Of a stretch of 64,000 nt of DNA, positions 56,301-64,000 are shown piece by piece; positions within the stretch are counted from its first letter, which is position 1, and the number at the start of each line of letters is the position of its first letter. This DNA is from Beta vulgaris subsp. vulgaris (Eukaryota > Streptophyta > Magnoliopsida > Caryophyllales > Amaranthaceae): positions 31,911,035 to 31,975,034 of the forward strand of contig NC_079209.1 in assembly GCF_026745355.1 (NCBI RefSeq), written 5' to 3'. The translations under genes and the position numbers were made by a program. The notes under the pieces were generated by a model. That model was not told where the DNA came from, did not search any database, and saw only the letters and a list, made by a program, of their open reading frames with translations.

Positions 56301-59300
56301 ACACCTTAGAATTGGTAAAAAGAACATGTCAAGCTTTGGAATCGCTCAATTATGATGTCCGAGCTAGGAGTTAGGCCCAAATTACGATGTTGGGCCAAGA
56401 TGAGGAGGAAAGAAACAAGAAAAATCGAACTTCAACGAATTCTGCTTCTGAGCTCACGAACCCCTTAAAATATGGTAAAAAAACCAATTCAGGCATTTGA
56501 ATCGCTCAATTCTGATGTCCGAGCTAGGAGTTAGGCGCAAATTACGATTTTGGGCATATATTAGTAGTAAACAGACACGAAAAATCGGACTTCAAAGAAT
56601 TCAGCTTTTGAGCTCACGAACACCTTAGAATTGGTAAAAAGAATATGTCAAGCTTTGGAATCGCTCAATTATGATGTCCGAGCTAGGAGTTAGGCCCAAA
56701 TTACGATGTTGGGCCAAGATGAGGAGGAAAGAAACAAGAAAAATCGAACTTCAACGAATTCTGCTTCTGCGCTCACGAACCCCTTAGAAATGGTAAAAAA
56801 GAACATGTCAGGCTTTGGAATCGCTCAATTATGATATTCGAGCTAGGAGTTAGGCCCAAATTACGATGTTGGGCCAAGATGAGCAGGTAACAGACACGAA
56901 AAATCAAACTTCAACGAATTCAGCTTCTGAGCTAACAAACCCCTTAGAAATGGTAAAAAAAAAATCAGGCATTGGAATCGCTCAATTCTGATGTCCAAGC
57001 TAGGAGTTAAGCCCTAATTACGATTTTTGGCCACGATAAGCAAGAAACGAAAACGAAAAATCGGAATTCCACTAATTTAGCTTCTCAGCTCATGAACGCT
57101 CAGAAATTGTAAAAAAAATATTTCAGGCTTTTGAATCGCTCAATTTTGAGGTCCGAGCTAGGAGTTAGTCCCAAATTACAATTTTGAGCCAAGGTGAGAA
57201 GGACACAGACGCGAAAAATTAGGCTGCAAGGAATCAGTTCTGAGCTCACGAGCCCCTTAGAAATGGTAAAAAAAACATGTCAGGCTTTGGAATCGCTTAA
57301 TTCTGATGTCCGAGCTAGGAGTAAGGCAAAAATTACGATTTTGGGCCAAGATGAGCAAGAAACAGACGCAAAATATCGGACTTCAACGAATTTAGCTTCG
57401 CAGCGCACGAACCCCTTAGAAATGGTAAAAAAAACATTTCAGGCTTTTAAATCGCTCAATTTTGAGGTCCGAGCTAGTAGTTAGTCCCAGATTACAATTT
57501 TGAGCCAAGATGAGGACACATACGCGAAAAAATTGGGCTACAATGAATTCAGCTTCCGAGCTCACGAGCCCCTTAGAAATGGTAAAAAAACATGTCAGGC
57601 TTTGGAATCGCTCAATTCTGGTGTCCAAGCTAGGAGTTAAGCCCAAATTACGATTTTGGGCCACGATGAGCAAATCGGAATTCCACTAATTTAGCATTTC
57701 AGCTCACGAACTCTCAGAAATGGTAAAAAAAATAATTTCAGGCTTTTGAATCGCTCAATTTTGAGGTACAAGCTAGGAGTATGTCCCAAATTACAATTTT
57801 GAGCCAAGATGAGAAGGACACAGACGCGAAAAATAAGGCTGCAAGAAATTCAACTTCTGAGCTCACGAGCCCCTTAGAAATGGTAAAAAAAACATGGCAG
57901 GCTTTGGAATCGCTCAATTCTGATGTATGCGCTTGGAGTTACGCCCAAATTACGATGTTGGGCTAAGATGAGCAAGAAACGGACGCGTAAAATCGGACTT
58001 CAACAAATTTAGCTTCTCAGCTCACAAACCCCTTAGAATTGGTAAAAAAACATTTCAGGGTTTTGAATCGCTCAATTTTGAGGTCCCGGCTCGGAGTTAG
58101 TACCAAATTACAATTTTGAGCCAAGATAAGGACACAAACGAGAAAAATTGGACTGCAAGGAATTCAGCCATTGACTTACGAACCCCTTAAAAATGGAAAA
58201 AAAAAACATGTCAGGCGTTGGAATCGCTCAATTATGATGTCCGAGCTAGGAGTTAGGCCCAAATTACGATGTTGGGCCAAGATGAGCAGGAAACAGACAT
58301 GAAAAATCGTACTTCAACAAATGCAACTTCTAAGCTCTTGAACCCCTTAGAAATGTTAAAAAAAACAATTCCAGCTTTTGAATTACTCAATTCTATTGAC
58401 CGAGCTAGGAGTTAGGCCCAAATTACAATTTTAGGCCAAGTTGAGCAAGAAATAGACGCGAAAAATGGAACTTCAACGAATTTAGCTTCTCAGCTCACGA
58501 ACCCCTTAGAAATGGTAAAAAAACAATCAGGCTTTTGAATCGCTCAATTCTAATGTCCGAGCTAGGAGTTAGGCCCAAATTACGATTTTGGGCACAGATG
58601 AATAGTAAACGGACACGAAAAATCGGACTTCAAGGAATTCAGCTTCTGAGCTCACAAACCCTTAGAAATCAAAAAAAAAAACATGTCAGGCTTTGGAATT
58701 GCTCAATTTTGATGTCAGGTAGGAGTTAGTTCCAAGATGAGCATGAAACAGACACGAAAAATCGGATTTCAACTAATTCAGCTTCTGAGCTCACGAACCC
58801 CTTAGAAATGGTAGAACAACCAATTCAGACATTTGAATCGCTCAATTCTAATGTCCGAGCTAGATGTTAGGCCCCAATTACGATTTTGGGTACACATGAG
58901 TAGTAAACATACAGAAAAATATCTGACTGCATGGAGTTTAGGTTCTGAGCTCACGAACCTCTTAGAAATGGCAAAAAAAATATGTCAGGCTTTGGAATTG
59001 GTTAATTATGATGTCCGAGCTAGGAGTGAGGCCCATATGACGATGTTGGGCCAAGATGAGCAAGAAATAGACACGAAAAAATCGTACTTCAACGAATGCT
59101 GCTTCTGAGCTCACGAACCACTTAAAAATGGTAAAAAAAAATAATTCAGGCTTTTGAATTGCTCAATTCTAATGTCCGAGCCAGGAGTTACCCCCAAATT
59201 ACAAATTTGGGCACAGATTAGTAGTAAAGAGACACGAAAAATCGGACTTCAAGGAATTCAGCTTCTGAGCTCACGAACCCTTAGAAATGGTAAAAAAACA

Positions 59301-62300
59301 TGTCAGGCCTTGGAATCGCTCAAATTTATGATGTCCGAGATAGGAGTTAGGTCGAAATTACGAGGTTGCGCCAAGATGAACATGAACCAGACACGAAAAA
59401 TTGGAGTTCAATCAATTCGGCTTCTGAGCTCACGAACCCCTTAAAAATGGTAAAAAACAATTCAGGCTTGAATAGCTCAATTCTAAATGTCCGATCTAGA
59501 ATTAGGCCCAAATTACGATTTTAGGCAAAAATGAGTAGTAACAGACACAAAAAATCTGACTGCATGAATTTGGTTATGAGCTCACGAACCCCTTAGAGAT
59601 GGTAAAAAAACATGTCACGCTTTGGAATCGCTCAATTCTGATGTACGAGATAAGTTAGGTCGAAATTACGAGTTGGGCCAAGATGAGCTTGAAACAGACA
59701 CGAAAAATCGGACTTCACGAATTAACTTCTGAGCTCACGAACCCCTTAGAAATGGTAAAAAACCATTTCAAGGTTTCGAATCGCTCAATTCTAATGTTCG
59801 AGCTAGGAATTAGGCCCAAATTACGATTTTGGGCACATATGAGTTGTAAACAGACACAAAGAATCTGACTGCAAGGAATTCAGGTTCTGAGCTAACGAAC
59901 CCCATAATGGTAAAAAAAAACATGTCACGCTTTGGAATCGCTCAATTCTGATGTCCGAGCTAGGAGTTCGGCCCAAATTACGATTTTGGGCCAAGATGAG
60001 CAAGAAACGGAGGCGAAAAATCGGATTTCAACGAAATTAGCTTCTCAGCTAACGAACCCCTTTGAAATGGTAAAAAAAAACTTTCCATGCTTTTGAATCG
60101 CTCAATTTTGAGGTCCGAGCTAGGAGTTAGTCCATATTACAATTTTGAGCCAAGATGAGAGGAGGCAGACGAGAAAAATTGGGCTGCAAGAAATTCAGCT
60201 TCTGAGCTCACGGAACCCTTAGAAATGGTAAAAAAAAACATGTCAGGCTTTTGGAATCGCTCAATTCTGATGTTTGAGATAGGAGTTAGGTCGAAATTAC
60301 GATGTTGGGCCAAGATGAGCATTAAACACAGACACGAAAAATACGACTTCAACGAATTCAGCTTCTGAGCTCACGAACCCATTAGAAATGGTAGAACAAC
60401 CAATTCAGGCTTTTGAATCGCTCAATTATGATGTCCGAGCTAGATGTTAGGCCCAAATTACGATTTTGGGTACACATGAGTTAGTAAACAGACACAAAAA
60501 TATCTGACTGCATGGAATCAGGTTCTGAGCTCACGAACTCTTAGAAATGGCAAAAAAAACATGTCAGGCTTTGGAATTGGTTAATTATGATGTCCGAGCT
60601 AGGAGTGAGGCCATATGACGATGTTGGCCAAGATGAGAAGAAACAGACACGAAAAATCGTCTTCAACGAATGCTGTTCTGACCTCACGAACCACTTATAA
60701 ATGGTAAAAAAACAATTCAGGCTTTTGAATTGCTCAATTCTAATGTCCGAGCCAGGAGTTACCCCCAAATTCCAATTTTGGGCACAGATGAGTAGTAAAG
60801 AGACACGAAAAATCGGACTTCAAGGAATTCAGCTTCTGAGCTCATGAACCCCTTAGAAATGGTAAAAAAAACATGTCAGCATTGGAATCGCTCAATTAGT
60901 GTCCGAGATAGAAGTTAGGTCGAAATTACGAGTGGCAAGATGAACATGAACCAACACGAAAATTGAGTTCAATCAATTCAGCTTCTGAGCTCACGAACCC
61001 ATAGAATGGTAAAAAAACCAATTCAGGCTTTTGAATAGCTCAATTCTAATGTCCGAGCTAGGAATCAGCCCAAATTACGATTTCGGCACAAATGAGTAGT
61101 AACAGACACAAAAAATCTGACTGCATGAATTCAGGTTATGAGCTACGACCCATTAGAAATGGTAAAAAAACATGTCACGCTTTGGAATCGCTCAATTCTG
61201 ATGTAATAGATAAGAGTTAGGTCGAAATTACGATGTTGGGCTAGGATGAGCATGCAACAGACACAAAAAACCGGACTTCAACGAATTAAGCTTCGGAGCT
61301 CACGAACCCCTTAGAAATGGTAAAAAACCAATTCAGGGTTTCGAATCGCTCAATTCTAATGTTCGAGCTAGGAATTAGGCCCAAATTACGATTTTGGGCA
61401 TAGATGAGTAGTAAACAGACACGAAAAATCGGACTTCAAAGAATTCAGCTTTTGAGCTCACGAACACCTTAGAATTGGTAAAAAGAACATGTCAAGCTTT
61501 GGAATCGCTCAATTATGATGTCCGAGCTAGGAGTTAGGCCCAAATTACGATGTTGGGCCAAGATGAGGAGGAAAGAAACAAGAAAAATCGAACTTCAACT
61601 AATTCTGCTTCTGAGCTCACGAAACCCCTTAAATATGGTAAAAAACCAATTCAGGCATTTGAATCGCTCAATTCTAATGTCCGAGCTAGGAGTTAGGCGC
61701 AAATTACGATTTTGGGCATAGATGAGTAGTAAACAGACACGAAAAATCGGACTTCAAAGAATTCAGCTTTTGAGCTCACGAACACCTTAGAATTGGTAAA
61801 AAGAACATGTCAAGCTTTGGAATCGCTCAATTATGATGTTCGAGCTAGGAGTTAGGCCCAAATTACGATTTTGGGCCAAGATGAGGAGGAAAGAAACAAG
61901 AAAAATCGAACTTCAACGAATTCTGCTTCTGAGCTCACGAACCCCTTAGAAATGGTAAAAAGAACATGTCAGGCTTTGGAATCGCTCAATTATGATGTCC
62001 GAGCTAGGAGTTAGGCCCAAATTACGATGTTGGGCCAAGATGAGCAGGAAACAGACACGAAAAATCGAACTTCAACGAATTCAGCTTCTGAGCTAACGAA
62101 CCCCTTAGAAATGGTAAAAAAACAAATCAGGCATTGGAATCGCTCAATTCTGATGTCCAAGCTGAGTTAAGCCCTAATTACGATTTTGGGCCACGATGAG
62201 CAAGAAACGAAAACGAAAAATCGGAATTCCACTAATTTAGCTTCTCAGCTCATGAACACTCAGAAATTGTAAAAAAAAATTATTTCAGGCTTTTGAATCG

Positions 62301-64000
62301 CTCAATTTTGAGGTCCGAGCTAGGATTTAGTCCCAAATTACAATTTTGAGCCAAGGTGAGAAGGACACAGACGCGAAAAATTAGGCTGCAAGGAATTCAG
62401 CTTCTGAGCTCACGAGCCCCTTTGAAATGGTGAAAAAAAACATCAGGCTTTTAATTCTGATGTCCGAGCTAGGAGTAAGGCAAAAATTATGATTTTGGGC
62501 CAAGATGAGCAAGAAACAAACGCAAAATATCGGACTCCAACGAATTTAGCTTCGCAGCGCACGAACCCCTTAGAAATGGTAAAAAAAAACATTTCAGGCT
62601 TTTAAATCGCTCAATTTTGAGGTCCGAGCTAGTAGTTAGTCCCAGATTACAATTTTGAGCCAAGATGAGGACACATACGCGAAAAATTGGGCTGCAAGGA
62701 ATTCAGCTTCCGAGCTCACGAGCCCCTTAGAAATGGTAAAAAAAAACATGTCAGGCTTTGGAATCGCTCAAATCTGATGTCCGAGATAGAAGTTAGGTTG
62801 AAATTACGATATTGGGCTAAGATGAGAATGAAACAGACACGAAAAATCAGGCTTCATTGAATTCAGATTCTGAACTCATGATCCCCTTAAAAACGGTAAA
62901 AAAACCAATTCAGGCTTTTGAATCACTCAATTCTGATGTCCGAGCTAGAAGTTAGGCCCAAATTACAATTTTGGGCATATATGAGTAGTAAACAGACACG
63001 AAAAATCGGACTACAAGGAATTAAGCGTCTGAGCACACGAACCCCTTAGAAATGGTAAAAAAAAATGTCAGGCTTTGGAATCGCTCAATTATGATGTCCG
63101 AGCTAGCAGTTAGGCCCAAATTACGATGTTGGGCCAAGATGAGCAGGAAACAGTCACGAAAAAATCGAACTTCAACGAATTCAGCTTCTGAGCTCACCAA
63201 CCCCTTAGAATTGGTAAAAAAGAACATGTCAGGCTTTGGAATCGCACAATTATGATATCCGAGCTAGGAGATAGGCCCAAATTACGATGTTGGGCCAAGA
63301 TGAGCAGAAAACAGACATGAAAAATCGAACTTCAACGAATTCAACATCTGAGCTCACGAACCCCTTAGAAATGGTAAAAAAACATATCAGGCTTTGGAAT
63401 CGCTCAATTCTGGTGTCCAAGCTAGGAGTTAAGCCCAAATTACGATTTTGGGCCACGATGAGCATGAAACGGACACGAAAAATCGGAATTCCACTAATTT
63501 AGCATTTCAGCTCACGAGCCCCTTAGAAATGGTAATAAAACATGCCAGGCTTTGGAATCGCTCAATTCTGATGTATGCGCTAGGAGTTAGGCCCTAATTA
63601 CGATGTTGGGCTAAGATGAGCAGGAAACAGACACGAAAAATCAGACTTCAACGAATTCAGCTTCTGAGCGCACGAACCCCTTAGAAATGGTAAAAACACA
63701 ATTCAGGCTTTCGAATCGCTCAATTCCGATGTCCGAGCTAAGAGTTAGGCCCAAATTACGATTTTGGGACAAGATGTGCAAGAAACGGACGCGTAAAATC
63801 GGACTTCAACGAATTTAGCTTCTCAGCTCACAAACCCCTTAGAAATGGTAAAAAAACATTTCAGGCTTTTGAATCGCTCAATTTTAAGGTCCGGGCTAGG
63901 AGTTCGTACCAAATTACAATTTTGAGCCAAGATAAGAAGGACAGAGACGAGAAAAATTAGACTGCAAGGAATTCAGACTTTGAGCTTACGAACCCTTAAG
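47391..64000. repeat. ~158 bp satellite array, right block (domain IV)
   Basis: Continues the array of 18808-37930 after the gypsy insertion, in the same orientation, to the window end. The first five bases are the right target duplication. The GGTAGAACAACC variant, followed by a monomer with GGGTACACATGAG, marks unit starts at 37293, 47391, 48345, 51617, 53187, 55213, 58810 and 60390. Intervals in the right block are 954, 3272, 1570, 2026, 3597 and 1580 bp, so the order is mosaic rather than one fixed unit. ORFs on both strands are by-products of the repeat. Confidence 0.96.
54601..54640. repeat. CA-rich interruption inside a satellite monomer
   Basis: Between AATGGTAAAAAA and GCTAGGAGTTAGG the usual ~50 bp is replaced by a short CA-rich string (ACACACACCAATATCACACA). 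The paralogous place at 56627-56690 has normal sequence. A small deletion filled with simple sequence, or a local assembly fault. Confidence 0.7.

Noticed and set aside
18808..64000. CRISPR-like array of regular repeats
   Set aside because: Repeats are contiguous ~158 bp monomers without unique spacers, in plant DNA with LTR retrotransposons.
18808..64000. Ribosomal intergenic spacer subrepeats
   Set aside because: No rRNA coding sequence or rDNA promoter is seen in 64 kb, and the array is too long and too varied in higher-order structure.
47391..64000. Telomeric repeat or interstitial telomere
   Set aside because: No runs of TTTAGGG or CCCTAAA were seen; the CA-rich string at 54601-54640 is not telomeric.

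Overview
The window is repetitive nuclear DNA from a plant, most likely a eudicot with a repeat-rich genome. It has AT-rich composition, nested Ty1/copia and Ty3/gypsy LTR retrotransposons with plant-type tRNA-iMet primer sites, and a long ~158 bp satellite array with higher-order structure. I see no host gene, tRNA, rRNA or CRISPR array, and I cannot name the species from the sequence.

Left part (1-18807): two long terminal repeats of one gypsy-type family lie in tandem on the minus strand. LTR A runs from before the window to 15016 and LTR B is 15583-18687. A 566 bp internal remnant (15017-15582) separates them, and a 120 bp internal stub (18688-18807) joins the satellite. LTR A is split by a complete 10.7 kb Copia element (3146-13879, minus strand) with perfect ACTTC target duplications. 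The uninterrupted site survives in LTR B at 17546-17550. The Copia element has the Sirevirus (SIRE/Maximus) layout: LTR, tRNA-iMet PBS, gag, protease, integrase, RT, RNase H, an extra env-position ORF, polypurine tract, LTR. Its catalytic motifs are all readable, but the frame is broken many times.

Satellite part (18808-37930 and 47391-64000): about 34.7 kb, roughly 220 monomers of ~158 bp, each normally with EcoRI and SacI sites, an A-tract and an 8 bp dyad. The array has distinct higher-order periods: ~2980 bp (19 monomers) at 18.8-24.1 kb, ~1.71 kb (11 monomers) at 22.5-28.6 kb, a different ~1.71 kb unit at 29.8-36.6 kb, and an irregular mosaic (about 1.57, 2.03, 3.27 and 3.60 kb) from 37 kb to the end. 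A 998 bp N gap sits at 24137-25134.

Inserted in the satellite at 37936-47390 is a Ty3/gypsy element of Tekay/Del chromovirus type (plus strand, GGTAG target duplication). It is decayed by stops, frameshifts and substitutions at catalytic residues. Its left LTR carries a 284 bp inverted duplication that the right LTR lacks.

How the parts relate: nothing here works as a host pathway. The order of events is readable: the gypsy LTR tandem formed, Copia landed in LTR A, and a Tekay-like element landed in the satellite and decayed. The most unusual items are the transcribable LTR hairpin, the hairpin-plus-polypurine module shared by two gypsy families, the GGAAC/GTTCC word enrichment and U3 palindromes of the Copia element, and the changing satellite higher-order structure around the gap.
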